A stretch of DNA of 64,000 bases, from contig NZ_JQNB01000001.1 in NCBI RefSeq assembly GCF_000745005.1, forward strand, positions 1,268,501 through 1,332,500, read 5' to 3'. The position numbers were made by a program, and so were the translations under genes. Positions 1-10,058 of the stretch are shown one piece after another. The notes below the pieces were generated by a model. The model was not told where the DNA came from. It did not search any database and worked only from the letters and a program-made list of their open reading frames with translations. The DNA is from Luteibacter sp. 9135. Its GTDB lineage: Bacteria > Pseudomonadota > Gammaproteobacteria > Xanthomonadales > Rhodanobacteraceae. Every line of letters begins with the position of its first letter. The stretch's first letter is position 1.

Positions 1-3000
1 CGTACCGGTCGTGACCGGTGCGGGCCAGTTGCAGGCGCCGACCGGCCTGACCCCGGTCAACAACAACGGCGACTCGGACGTGGCACCCGCAGCCAGTTCC
101 GGCACCACCGGTGTATCGCCGGGCTCGGCCAGCGCGGACGATCTGTCCGTGGCCGAGATCCTCAAGGGCACGACCACGCCCGGTACCACCTCCGCCTTCA
201 CGCTCGGCTCGATGTTCGCCTCGGGCGGTAACCTCACCGTGCACGCCGGCAACATCAGCGGCAGCGGCGTGCTTGCGGCCAACGGCAGCCCGTCCGTCGC
301 CGTGAACAACGCCAGCAGTGCGTACCTGGTGCTCAACGACATCAACGTGTCCGCCAACGCGGGCGGTGCGGTCACCTTCACCGGTGGGGCCAACGCGGCC
401 AGCGATGCGGCGATGGGCGTGCACAACGACACCAGCGGCATCGCGCCCTCGGTGACGTTGAACAACAGCTACACCGGCTCAATGCCGAACCAGCCGTCCT
501 CGGTGACCCAGGGCCCGGCCATGCTGCTGGGCGGCACCATCACCAACCTGGGCGGTTTGGTCGACATCAGCAACGCCACCGGCTCGGTCGGCCAGTTCGC
601 ACCGATCTCCGCGCAGCAGATCAAGGAATACGTGCCCAACGGCGCTGTGGCCGTGTACCTGCCCAACGGCGCGTACCACTCCGGCTCCGATCCGGTGGCG
701 TCGTACCTTCCGTACCAGATCGACCTGGGCAACGCGACCAACGCCGTGATGTACGCGGTGAACGCGATCTACAACGCCAACGGCCAGTACACCAGCAACG
801 ACGACCTCTCCAACCGCCTCTACAACACCCTGGGCACCGGCAACCTCGCCTTCAACAACGGCAAGGAGGGCGGCGTATCGATGATTTTCCTCGGCACCTG
901 CCTGCCGTACGCCAACAGCACCTGTGGTACCAACCCCGGTACCGCCGGTACCTACGACTTCCACGGCCAGGCGTTGCCGAAGCTGTGGGTGCTGCCGACG
1001 ACCAAGACGATCGCCGCCGATCCGACGCCGACCAATGCCAGCGCATCCGGGCTGATCGCCCAGACCATCGCGGTGAAGGCCAAGTTCATCGACATCGACA
1101 GTGCGATGACCGCCGGCCGCCCGACCGACTACACCATCACGCTGAGCGCGGCGGCCAAGACCTTCATCGACGGCCAGAGCGGCAGCAGTGGCCAGGTCGA
1201 CCTGCCGACCAACCTGTGGTGCGCCTCCGGCGGCGCCACCTGCACGCCGGGCCTGGTCAAGTACGACCTGGGCACGAAGACGATCGTCATCGCCAACGTC
1301 AACGCGTCCGGTGGCGGCTTCGTCTCGCTCGATGGCGGCATCATCAGCACCAAGGCGCTGGGCAACATCACCATCAACGACGGCTACGGCCATGTCACGC
1401 TGAACAATGCGCTGGGCCTGCCCGTGCAGCTGGCCGACATCAATACCGGCAACAACGCCGTCGGTGAGCTGAAGATCACGGATACGTTCAAGCAGTACAC
1501 CGATGCCAACGGCAGCTGGAGCCAGACGCAGTGGTACGTCGACACGCGCGGTGCCGGCACCAAGGTGTACACCAACAGCAACCGGGCCACCGACCTCGCC
1601 GGTGCCGTGGCCGTGGCGCCGTCCAGCGACGCCAGCGGCCTGTACTACGACCCCGAAGCGGGCCTTCGCTACCAGTGGCAGCAGCAGGTCAACCTCAAGC
1701 GCAGCATCCCGACGCTGCAGAGCGTGTCCAACTGGGGCTATGTGGACGCCAGCGGCGTGGCCGTGGCCACGCCGCAATACCTGCTGGTGTCCTCGGGCGT
1801 GATCGAGCACAGCAGCATCTCCGCCAACTTCACCGAGTCCATCGCCGCCACCGCTACTTACGGCGCGGTCGGCAACTCCAACACGGCCAGCGTCGTGGAC
1901 GTGTACTACCACGGCTGCGGCGGCAGCAACGGCTCGGGTTGCCACTATGGCTTCAGTCGTACGACGGATGCGGCGGGCGACATCCACAACGATAGCCACG
2001 GCGCGGGCGTGTGGCAGTACGTGCTGCCCACCGATGCGCAGCTGCTGCTGACCAGTTCGGTCAAGGCCGACAACCGCATCCGCATCAACTTCCAGGGCAA
2101 TGCGTCGGGCCAGGTGCTGGTCAATTCCAATGCCAACGTGCTGCTCTCGGGCAACATCTACAACCCGAGCGGCAACACTACGATCGACGCTACCCAGGGG
2201 GCGGGCGGCGCCATCGTTGCCGGCGTGCATGGCGCGATCACCAGCAACGGGGTGACGCTCAAGGCCACCGGCGGCATCGGTGACGCGGTCAATCCGCTGC
2301 AACTGGTGATGACCGGTGGCACGCTGGCCGCCGATGCCGGTGCGCAGGGCGTCAACATCAAGGCGTCCACCGCACTGCAGCTCGATCATGTCAACGCGGG
2401 TAATGCGAGCGGCTGGGGCGACGTGACCCTCAACGCCGTCGGCAGCGTGACCGGCGGCACAGGCACGACGATCAGCGGCCGGGATATCACCGTCAACGCG
2501 GGCGGTGCGGTCGGTAACACCGGGCAGTCGCTGAACATCGCCGCGCATGGCGTGACCAATGCCTCGCACGGTATCGACCACGGCGTGGTCGACGTGCATG
2601 CGCTCAACGACATCAACCTGCGCCAGCAGGGCGGCGACCTGCGGGTCGGCCTGATCCAGTCCGACGGCGGCTCGGTGAACATCGACGTGCCGGACGGTGC
2701 GATCGTCGATGCCGCCGGTGTCACCTCGGGCCAGGCGCTGTCGCAGGCCCAGCTGGTCCAGGTGCGTGACACGCTGCACCTCACCACGGACGACGATGCC
2801 AACGGCGCCATCGCAGCCGCCAACCGCAAGCGCATCGAGCAGACGGCCGACGGCAACTACACGCAGTACCAGGGCCTGATGGCCAACGGCTCGGTGGTGG
2901 GCGGCAACTTCGTGCTCGACATGGGCAAGATCGCGCTTTACCGAGGCCTGGCCAGCGCCGAGCTCGGCCATGCCGCGTCGGATGCCGAAACGCTGACGTA

Positions 3001-6000
3001 TGCCGCCGCGCGCTACGCCACGCTGGACGGTTACTTCACCGGCCTGCTGGGTAACGGTTACGCCAGCTCGTCCGCCTTCGTCACCCCGGTGGCCGACCTC
3101 GCCTATCACGCGACGGACGCGCAGCTCGCGGCGATCACCCAGGATGCCTACTGGAAGCTCGGCTGGCTGACCAGCTCGGTGAACAGCGCGGCGCTGGTCG
3201 ATGCCGGTAGCACCACGCCGCCGCCGCTCTCGTTTGTCGGCAGCGCCGCGCCCAATATCCAGGGCCGTGACGTGACGCTCTCCGCGCGCGGCAACATCGG
3301 CTCGCCGGGCGATGCCGTGAGCATCACCGGGCAGTCGCTCATCGACGGTACGGTGACCGATGCGCAGGCCGCCGCACTGGCCACCGCCAATGCGGCGGGC
3401 GACATCTCCGTGGTCAAGGACGCCAACGGCAACATCGTTCGCCTGGACGTGAAGCAGACGCAGCCGTTGTTCCTGACGGCGGGCGGCACGGTGTCGGCCA
3501 CCACGCAGGCCGGGCAGGGCGGTTCGGTTTACCTGCAGGCCAATGGCGACCTGACTATCGGTACGATCAACGCCGACCGCGATGTGCGCCTTGCGGCGGT
3601 GGGGAACATCCGCGCCGCCGGTGCGGACAACGGCCAGGCGCAGGTGCTCGCCAACGGCGACCTGACCATGTTGACCGGCTCCGGCAGCAGCATCGGCCAG
3701 GCGCTGGACGTGGCCAACCAGATCCCGCAGCGTGCGCTGGTCTACTCGATCGGTGGCCTGCTGGTGGACGCCACGGCATCGCAGGACATCGTGCTGCGCT
3801 CGAAGGATCACGACCTGCGTTTCGACCGCATCCGCACCAACGGCCTGGTGTCGCTGGACGCAGGCAGCGGCTCGATCGTGCAGCAGCTGGCCGGCCTGGC
3901 GCTGAGCGGCCGCGCCATCACGCTGAACGCAGGCGGTGACGTCGGCTACTACGACGGCACCGGCTACCTGCAGGTGGCGACCGGCACGGGCACCCTCGAT
4001 GGCACCGTGGGCGGCAAGGTGCGCATCGCCAGCCCGGGCGCGGGTGCACTCAACATCGGCCACCTGACGGCCGGCGGCACGGTCGACCTGGTCTCCACCG
4101 GCGACCTGACGGTTACCTCCATCGGCGGCAGCGCCGTGAACCTGTCCAGCGGCAACGATGCGACGCTCGGCACCGTCACCGGTACGGGCGACGTGGCACT
4201 GACCGCCGTGCGCGACCTCACCCTGGGCACGGTGAAGGGCGCCACGCTCGCGGTACAGGCCGGGCGCAACATCACCGCGACCGACCTGGGTAGTGGCGTC
4301 GCCAACGCCACCGTGCTGACCGGCGCCACCTTGCAGCTTCACGCGGGCGGCAGCATCGGCTCGCCGCTGCGGGTCTCCGCGGTCGCCGTCCAGGCGCGCG
4401 CCGACCAGGGTGCCCTGATGCTCGACATGGTCTCCGGGCTGCAGGACGGCACGTTCAACGCCGGCGGTGCCTTCACCCTGTCGGGCAACTCGTTGCACGG
4501 CAGCAGCATCCAGGCCGGCGGCGATATCACCGTGGCGGCCACGGGCGACGTGGTGTTCGGCAGCGTTAGCGGTGCGAACACGTCGATGCAGGCCGGCACT
4601 TCGCTGGGCGTCACCACGCTGGCTGCCAACGGTGCGGCGCGATTGCAGGCCGGCGCGGATGCGTCGGTGGGCACGCTGACCGCGACCGGCGACGCATCGC
4701 TGACCGGCGGCACGACGCTCGGCGTCACCAGCCTCACGGTCGGGCACGACCTGACGGTCGGCGCCGGCGGCAAGACGACACTCGGTACGACGGGGGTGGG
4801 CAACGATGCCACGCTCACGCTGTCCGACGCGCTGGACAGCGGCACGCTCACGGTCGGTCACGACCTTACTGCCGCGGTAACCGGGGCGGTGACGCTCGAT
4901 ACGACCTCGGTCGCCAACGACGCGACGCTGACGCTTGGGAGTGATTTCGCCAGCACGCAGCTGGGCGTGGGGCATGACCTCACGGCTACCGTTACGGGTA
5001 ACGTGCTGAGTAAGCAGCTCGATGTCGGCAACGATATCGCGGCAACGATCGGGGGCAACGCCTCGTTCGATAGCTCGGCAATCCACCACGATGCGTCGGT
5101 GGACGTGGCGGGCACGCTGGACTCGGGCAAGCTCGACGTTACCCGCAATCTCACGGCGAAGGTCGGCGGCAAGACGACGCTGGCCGCAACGACGGTCGGT
5201 GGCGATGCGTCGCTCTCGCTTTCCGATGCACTCGATAGCGGCAGCTTTTCTGTCGGTCACGATCTGATGGCGGCGGCGACGGGTGCGGTCGCACTCGGTA
5301 CGACCGCAGTCTCCAACGACGCGACGCTGACGCTCGGTAGTGACTTCGCCAGCACGCAGCTGAGCGTGGGGCATGACCTCGCAGCGACCATCACGGGCAA
5401 CGTAGCCAGCAAGCAGCTCGATGTCGGCAACGACCTCGGTGCGACGATCAAGGGCAACGCCTCGTTCGATACCTCGGCAATCCACCACGATGCGTCGGTG
5501 GACGTGGCGGGCACGCTGGACTCGGGCAAGCTCGACGTTACCCGCAACCTCACGGCGAAGGTCGGCGGCAAGACGACGCTGGCCGCAACGACGGTCGGTG
5601 GCGATGCGTCGCTCTCGCTTTCCGATGCACTCGATAGCGGCAGCTTTTCTGTCGGTCACGATCTGATGGCGGCGGCGACGGGTGCGGTCGCACTCGGTAC
5701 GACCGCAGTCGCCAACGACGCGACGCTGACGCTCGGTAGTGACTTCGCCAGCACGCAGCTGAGCGTGGGGCATGACCTTGCAGCGACCATCACGGGCAAC
5801 GTAGCCAGCAAGCAGCTCGATGTCGGCAACGACCTCGGTGCGACCGTCAAGGGTCATGCGTCGTTCGATACCTCGACGATTCACCATGCTGCATCGGTGG
5901 ATGTGGCCGGCACGCTGGACTCGGGCAAGCTCGACGTCACCGACGATCTCACGGCGAAGGTCGGTGGCAAGACGACGCTGGCGACGACGACGGTCGGCAA

Positions 6001-8398
6001 CGATGCCTCGCTGACCCTTTCCGATGCACTGAACAGCGGCGGCCTCACTGTCGGTCACGATCTGATGGCCGCGGTGACGGGTGCGGTGGCGCTCGATACG
6101 ACCTCCGTCGCCAACGACGCGACGCTGGTGCTGGGTGGTGACTTCGCCAGCACGCAGCTGGGCGTGGGCCACGACCTCATGGCCAGCATCACGGGTGACG
6201 TGCAGAGCACGCAACTCGACATCGGCAACGACCTCGGTGCGACCGTCAAGGGTCATGCGTCGTTCGATACCTCGACGATTCACCATGCTGCATCGGTGGA
6301 TGTGGCCGGCACGCTGGACTCGGGCAAGCTCGACGTCACCGACAACCTCACGGCGAAGGTTGGCGGCAAAATGACACTGGCGACGACCACGGTGGGTGGT
6401 GATGCTTCACTCACGCTGGCCGATGCACTGGACAGCGGTAGCCTCACCGTAGGCCACGATCTGATCGCAGCCGTGACCGGTGCGGTCACGCTTGGCACGA
6501 CGGCTGTCGCCAACGACGCGACGCTGACGCTCGGCGGCGACTTCACCAGCATGCAGCTGGGCGTCGGTCACGACCTCACGGCTGCTGTCAGCGGTAATGT
6601 GGCCAGCAAGCAGCTCGATGTGGGCAACGACCTTGGTGCGGTGGTCAAGGGCAACGCGTCGTTCGATACCTCGGCGATCCACAACGATGCAACGGCGGAT
6701 ATCGCCGGTACGCTCAACTCCGGCCATCTCGACGTCACAGGCAACCTGGCGGCAAAGGTTGGCGGCAAGACGACACTGGCGACGACCACGGTGGGTGGCG
6801 ATGCTTCGCTCACGCTGGCCGATGTGCTGAACAGCGGCAGCCTGTCCGTCGGTCACGACCTGGCAGCGGCCGTGACGGGTGCGGCTGTGCTCGGCACCAC
6901 CTCGGTAGCGAATGACGCGACCCTCACCGTCGGCAGTGACCTGACCAGCGCTCAGATGAGTGTGAATCACGACCTGACGGCGTCGGTCGGTGGCACCACG
7001 TCGAGCACGCGCCTCGATGTCGGCCACGACCTGAGCGCCATGCTTACCGGCAACGCGACGTTCGGCACGACCACGGTGGGCCGGGACGGCCTGTTCGAGG
7101 CTGCCGATCAGCTCGCCCTCGGCATGCTGTCGACGGGCCGGGACACCGTCGCCACGAGCAACAACGATCTCTCGTTCGCCGGCATCGATGCCGGTCGGGA
7201 CATCATGCTGCGCTCGCTGCACGGCCAGGTGCTCGGCGGCACGGCGCATGCTGCGGGACGCCTGCAGGGCACGGCGGCGGGTTCACTCGTCGCGGATGCG
7301 CTCACGGCAGGCCAGGATGTCACGCTCGCGTCCGGCAATGACGTAAAGGTCGGTACGATGGCCGCCGGTACCGTCGTCGGCATCGACGCCGCACACGACA
7401 TCGCGCTGGGCAACGCCACCGCGCAGACCGGTACCCGCCTGGCCGCCGGTAACGATATGGCACTGGGTACGCTGAACGTCCTCCAGGGCAACCTGCAAGG
7501 CACGGCCGGTCGCGACCTGGCCCTGTCGGCCTACGACGTCTCCGGCGACGTATCGCTCGTGGCCGGTCGCGACATGCGCCTTGGCAACGGTCGCAACGGC
7601 GGCAATCTCACGCTGGGCCTGGGACGCAACCTCGACTTCGCCAGCCTGTCGTCGCGTGGACCGATCGCCATCGATTCGTCCACGGGCACCATCCATGGTG
7701 CGGACCTGGTTACCGACACGGCCACGCTCGGTGCCCATGAGGCCATCGTCCTTGACAGCTCGCACATCGGCAGCCGCCTCAACCTGGCCGCCAGCGACAT
7801 CGACGTGCATACGCTGCAGACGGCGGCCGGCAAGCCGATGACGATGACCCTCACCGGCTATCACGGCAATGTCGCGAAGAAGATCGTCATCGACCTGCGC
7901 AACGCCGACAGCTGGATGATCCAGCGGCTGGCCACGGTGCAGGCCGTGCTCGATACATCGGCCACCAAGGTAACGATCGCCGATGGCGTCGTGCAGGGCG
8001 ACATGCTGCTGGTGACCCCGCAGGCACGCGTCTACATGAACAACGTGACGCCGAAACTGGTCATGGCCGACATCCAGTACTTCGAGCCGGATACCCGCTT
8101 CACGTTCGCGCTGGATGCGAAGGCGGCGATGTCGGATGCCTATGTCTCGCGCTACACGGTGGGCTACGACGTCACCATGCCGAACTACATCGAAAACCAC
8201 CAGTCGGGTGATCTCGACTACTACGGCGGCAGCGTGCTGCGCTACCTGGGCAGCACCCTCACGCTCCATACCAACGACGAACCGGCCCATGACGACGTGC
8301 CTATGCCCGTCCGCCAGGACGACCAGCGCAAGCGCGATGACGACGACCTGATCGCGCCGGATGCCGCGGGCGCCGTCAACCTGGGGTCGGTCAACTGA
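1..8398 (+). CDS. Filamentous-haemagglutinin-like adhesin (TpsA exoprotein), 5' end outside the window
   Basis: Secreted exoprotein of a two-partner secretion (type Vb) system. The frame is open to the left edge, so the true start, Sec signal and TPS secretion domain lie upstream; about 2798 codons are visible. The visible protein is almost entirely Gly/Ala/Asn/Asp/Thr-rich beta-helix sequence with phrases such as SVGHDL, VANDATLTL and QLDVGNDL in a 19-residue rhythm, as in FHA-type beta-helices. A central region holds 133-residue higher-order repeats (separate entry). Three cysteine pairs 6-7 residues apart lie near bases 897-921, 1219-1243 and 1914-1941. The C-terminus is charged (RKRDDDD). 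The stop overlaps the transporter start (TGATG), so the two are coupled. Ligand and role (adhesion, biofilm or contact-dependent inhibition) cannot be told; no C-terminal toxin domain or immunity gene is visible. Confidence 0.9.
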   Translation, partial: VPVVTGAGQLQAPTGLTPVNNNGDSDVAPAASSGTTGVSPGSASADDLSVAEILKGTTTPGTTSAFTLGSMFASGGNLTVHAGNISGSGVLAANGSPSVAVNNASSAYLVLNDINVSANAGGAVTFTGGANAASDAAMGVHNDTSGIAPSVTLNNSYTGSMPNQPSSVTQGPAMLLGGTITNLGGLVDISNATGSVGQFAPISAQQIKEYVPNGAVAVYLPNGAYHSGSDPVASYLPYQIDLGNATNAVMYAVNAIYNANGQYTSNDDLSNRLYNTLGTGNLAFNNGKEGGVSMIFLGTCLPYANSTCGTNPGTAGTYDFHGQALPKLWVLPTTKTIAADPTPTNASASGLIAQTIAVKAKFIDIDSAMTAGRPTDYTITLSAAAKTFIDGQSGSSGQVDLPTNLWCASGGATCTPGLVKYDLGTKTIVIANVNASGGGFVSLDGGIISTKALGNITINDGYGHVTLNNALGLPVQLADINTGNNAVGELKITDTFKQYTDANGSWSQTQWYVDTRGAGTKVYTNSNRATDLAGAVAVAPSSDASGLYYDPEAGLRYQWQQQVNLKRSIPTLQSVSNWGYVDASGVAVATPQYLLVSSGVIEHSSISANFTESIAATATYGAVGNSNTASVVDVYYHGCGGSNGSGCHYGFSRTTDAAGDIHNDSHGAGVWQYVLPTDAQLLLTSSVKADNRIRINFQGNASGQVLVNSNANVLLSGNIYNPSGNTTIDATQGAGGAIVAGVHGAITSNGVTLKATGGIGDAVNPLQLVMTGGTLAADAGAQGVNIKASTALQLDHVNAGNASGWGDVTLNAVGSVTGGTGTTISGRDITVNAGGAVGNTGQSLNIAAHGVTNASHGIDHGVVDVHALNDINLRQQGGDLRVGLIQSDGGSVNIDVPDGAIVDAAGVTSGQALSQAQLVQVRDTLHLTTDDDANGAIAAANRKRIEQTADGNYTQYQGLMANGSVVGGNFVLDMGKIALYRGLASAELGHAASDAETLTYAAARYATLDGYFTGLLGNGYASSSAFVTPVADLAYHATDAQLAAITQDAYWKLGWLTSSVNSAALVDAGSTTPPPLSFVGSAAPNIQGRDVTLSARGNIGSPGDAVSITGQSLIDGTVTDAQAAALATANAAGDISVVKDANGNIVRLDVKQTQPLFLTAGGTVSATTQAGQGGSVYLQANGDLTIGTINADRDVRLAAVGNIRAAGADNGQAQVLANGDLTMLTGSGSSIGQALDVANQIPQRALVYSIGGLLVDATASQDIVLRSKDHDLRFDRIRTNGLVSLDAGSGSIVQQLAGLALSGRAITLNAGGDVGYYDGTGYLQVATGTGTLDGTVGGKVRIASPGAGALNIGHLTAGGTVDLVSTGDLTVTSIGGSAVNLSSGNDATLGTVTGTGDVALTAVRDLTLGTVKGATLAVQAGRNITATDLGSGVANATVLTGATLQLHAGGSIGSPLRVSAVAVQARADQGALMLDMVSGLQDGTFNAGGAFTLSGNSLHGSSIQAGGDITVAATGDVVFGSVSGANTSMQAGTSLGVTTLAANGAARLQAGADASVGTLTATGDASLTGGTTLGVTSLTVGHDLTVGAGGKTTLGTTGVGNDATLTLSDALDSGTLTVGHDLTAAVTGAVTLDTTSVANDATLTLGSDFASTQLGVGHDLTATVTGNVLSKQLDVGNDIAATIGGNASFDSSAIHHDASVDVAGTLDSGKLDVTRNLTAKVGGKTTLAATTVGGDASLSLSDALDSGSFSVGHDLMAAATGAVALGTTAVSNDATLTLGSDFASTQLSVGHDLAATITGNVASKQLDVGNDLGATIKGNASFDTSAIHHDASVDVAGTLDSGKLDVTRNLTAKVGGKTTLAATTVGGDASLSLSDALDSGSFSVGHDLMAAATGAVALGTTAVANDATLTLGSDFASTQLSVGHDLAATITGNVASKQLDVGNDLGATVKGHASFDTSTIHHAASVDVAGTLDSGKLDVTDDLTAKVGGKTTLATTTVGNDASLTLSDALNSGGLTVGHDLMAAVTGAVALDTTSVANDATLVLGGDFASTQLGVGHDLMASITGDVQSTQLDIGNDLGATVKGHASFDTSTIHHAASVDVAGTLDSGKLDVTDNLTAKVGGKMTLATTTVGGDASLTLADALDSGSLTVGHDLIAAVTGAVTLGTTAVANDATLTLGGDFTSMQLGVGHDLTAAVSGNVASKQLDVGNDLGAVVKGNASFDTSAIHNDATADIAGTLNSGHLDVTGNLAAKVGGKTTLATTTVGGDASLTLADVLNSGSLSVGHDLAAAVTGAAVLGTTSVANDATLTVGSDLTSAQMSVNHDLTASVGGTTSSTRLDVGHDLSAMLTGNATFGTTTVGRDGLFEAADQLALGMLSTGRDTVATSNNDLSFAGIDAGRDIMLRSLHGQVLGGTAHAAGRLQGTAAGSLVADALTAGQDVTLASGNDVKVGTMAAGTVVGIDAAHDIALGNATAQTGTRLAAGNDMALGTLNVLQGNLQGTAGRDLALSAYDVSGDVSLVAGRDMRLGNGRNGGNLTLGLGRNLDFASLSSRGPIAIDSSTGTIHGADLVTDTATLGAHEAIVLDSSHIGSRLNLAASDIDVHTLQTAAGKPMTMTLTGYHGNVAKKIVIDLRNADSWMIQRLATVQAVLDTSATKVTIADGVVQGDMLLVTPQARVYMNNVTPKLVMADIQYFEPDTRFTFALDAKAAMSDAYVSRYTVGYDVTMPNYIENHQSGDLDYYGGSVLRYLGSTLTLHTNDEPAHDDVPMPVRQDDQRKRDDDDLIAPDAAGAVNLGSVN
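4769..6763 (+). repeat. Five tandem 399-bp units inside the adhesin gene
   Basis: The codons for the motif GK(T/M)TL recur at 4769, 5168, 5567, 5966, 6365 and 6764, each exactly 399 bp apart. This gives five full 133-residue units followed by a sixth, degenerate one. Each unit divides into seven 19-residue rungs, starting for example VGHDLTA, VANDATL, VGNDI, IHHDASV, VTRNLTA and VGGDASL. Unit pairs are not equally similar. About 370 bp from 5080 and from 5479 differ at only about three positions by eye, and about 120 bp from 5824 and from 6223 look identical. Patchy identity of this kind points to recent unequal crossing-over or gene conversion. Confidence 0.92.
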
Positions 8399-10029
8399 TG
8401 CTTCGGACCTATCGCACGATGAAACGCCGTACCCTGGTAAGCGCCTGCCTGCTCCTGTTGGGCACGCAGGCGGACGTGGATGCACAGACCCTTCCCGCGC
8501 AGGCCCAGCAACAGCCCGCGCAACGCACGGACCGCTATTACGACCAGCGCCAGGCACCACCGGCGCCCGGACGTACGGCCGATCCGCTTCCGGCCTCCAC
8601 CGCGCCGGCCAGGGCCACGGTGCAAAGCGACGTGCGTTTCGTGCTCACGTCGGTCACCTTCGACCACTCGGCTTTCCTCGATGACGCTGCCGTGCGTGCC
8701 GTGGCCCAGCCGTACACCGGCAGGGAAGTGGGCGCGGCGGAACTCAATGCCATCGTCGACGGTGTCAACGCGTTGTATGCGGCCAAGGGCATCAGCACGG
8801 CACGTGCCGTCCTGGGCAAGCAGGGTGTCGTCGATGGCGTGGTCCACGTCGATCTAGTCGAAGGCCACCTGGGTGCGGTGCGTATCCAGGGCAACCACCG
8901 CACCAGGGAAGCCTTCGTGCGGCGTCGTATCCATGCGCAGGAGGGCGAGCTGTTCGACGCCAACGCGCTGCGCGACGACCTGGTCTACCTCAACCGCACC
9001 ACGTCGCTGCACGGTGCCGCGTTGCTCCAGCCGGGCGCCTCGCGGGGCATGACCGACCTGCTGGTCGACGTTACCGAGCCGGCACCGCGCAGCTTCGACG
9101 CCTTCGTCGATAACGCCGGTGTCGACACCAGCGGCACGACGCGCGTGGGCGTGCAAGGCCATGCGGAAGGCCTGCTGGGCGTGAACGACCGCTTGGACCT
9201 GAGCATCGCCAAGGCGCGCGGCGGTACCGACGGATCGCTGTCGTACGCGGCCGTCGTCACTCCGTCCAACGGCATGCTGGGCGCCAGCTACTCACGTAGC
9301 CAGATCGATATCGTCAATGGCGCCTACCGCGACCTCGACATCGTCGGCCATTCGTCGGTGGCGGCGCTGAACTTCACCCAGCCGTTCATTGCCAACCAGC
9401 GCTGGCTGTTCGAGGGCACGGCATCCTATTCGCACGCCAAATCGTCCACGGACATCGCCGGCACGTCGGTGGCCGATATCACCACCAACGGCCTCGGCGT
9501 GGGCATCCTGCTCAACCATCGTGTCGAGGGGCGCGAATGGACGCTGACCCAGTCCGTTACGCACCTCAACAGCGACCAGCCCATCGCCGATGCCGGTTCG
9601 TTCCTCACCGCCACCGGCAGCTTCGACGGCGTGCAGCGCCTGGGCGGCGCCTGGGCACTGCGGCTTGGCGCCGGGTGGCAGTACACCTCCAAGGACGCCC
9701 TGCCGTCGTCGTCGCTGTTCCAGCTGGGTGGCGTGGGCAGCGTGCGTGGCTACGACCGCGGCATCGTGGCCGGCACCCGAGGGTATTTCCTGGACCTGGA
9801 GCTGCACCGCCAGGTGGGTGCGGCGGATCTTTACGCCTTCGCCGACCACGGTGCGGTCTTCGCGGCCTTCCCGCGCGACCGCCAGATCACCGGCGGTGGC
9901 CTAGGCGTGCTGTGGAACTTCCGTCACTGGCTCAGCTTCAACGGCGACGTGGCGCACGCGTTCACCAAGGTGATCCCGGGACAGGACAGCTGGCGGGTGG
10001 ACTTCCGGGCGGCGGTGCACTGGGAGTAG
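8398..10029 (+). CDS. Two-partner secretion outer-membrane transporter (TpsB, ShlB/FhaC/HecB family)
   Basis: Omp85-type beta-barrel that exports the adjacent adhesin across the outer membrane. The 543-residue length is normal for the family. The order is a hydrophobic signal region (residues about 8-30, best read from the second ATG at 8419, MKRRTLVSACLLLL), a Pro/Gln-rich linker, POTRA-like domains (about 80-220, starting VRFVLTSVTF) and a C-terminal barrel. The barrel has the VRGY signature (GGVGSVRGYDRG, about residue 450). The start at 8398 shares one base with the adhesin stop, and the signal peptide suggests that 8419 may be the start actually used. The A-then-B order and overlap make this the adhesin's cognate transporter. 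Confidence 0.93.
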   Translation: MLRTYRTMKRRTLVSACLLLLGTQADVDAQTLPAQAQQQPAQRTDRYYDQRQAPPAPGRTADPLPASTAPARATVQSDVRFVLTSVTFDHSAFLDDAAVRAVAQPYTGREVGAAELNAIVDGVNALYAAKGISTARAVLGKQGVVDGVVHVDLVEGHLGAVRIQGNHRTREAFVRRRIHAQEGELFDANALRDDLVYLNRTTSLHGAALLQPGASRGMTDLLVDVTEPAPRSFDAFVDNAGVDTSGTTRVGVQGHAEGLLGVNDRLDLSIAKARGGTDGSLSYAAVVTPSNGMLGASYSRSQIDIVNGAYRDLDIVGHSSVAALNFTQPFIANQRWLFEGTASYSHAKSSTDIAGTSVADITTNGLGVGILLNHRVEGREWTLTQSVTHLNSDQPIADAGSFLTATGSFDGVQRLGGAWALRLGAGWQYTSKDALPSSSLFQLGGVGSVRGYDRGIVAGTRGYFLDLELHRQVGAADLYAFADHGAVFAAFPRDRQITGGGLGVLWNFRHWLSFNGDVAHAFTKVIPGQDSWRVDFRAAVHWE

Positions 10030-10058
10030 GCCGCCCACCGGTCGGTTAAACTAAGGGG

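Noticed and set aside
479..6286. A 1935-codon open frame antisense to the adhesin
   Set aside because: It is Arg/His/Gly-rich, mirrors the repeats of the sense gene and has no homology-like features. It is a by-product of high GC and biased codon third positions.
4769..6763. Regular repeats considered as a CRISPR-like array
   Set aside because: The unit is 399 bp, in frame and coding throughout, without short repeat/spacer structure.
7100..8398. A C-terminal toxin domain of a contact-dependent inhibition (CdiA) protein
   Set aside because: Beta-helix-like sequence continues almost to the end, there is no VENN-type motif, and the next gene is the transporter instead of a small immunity gene.
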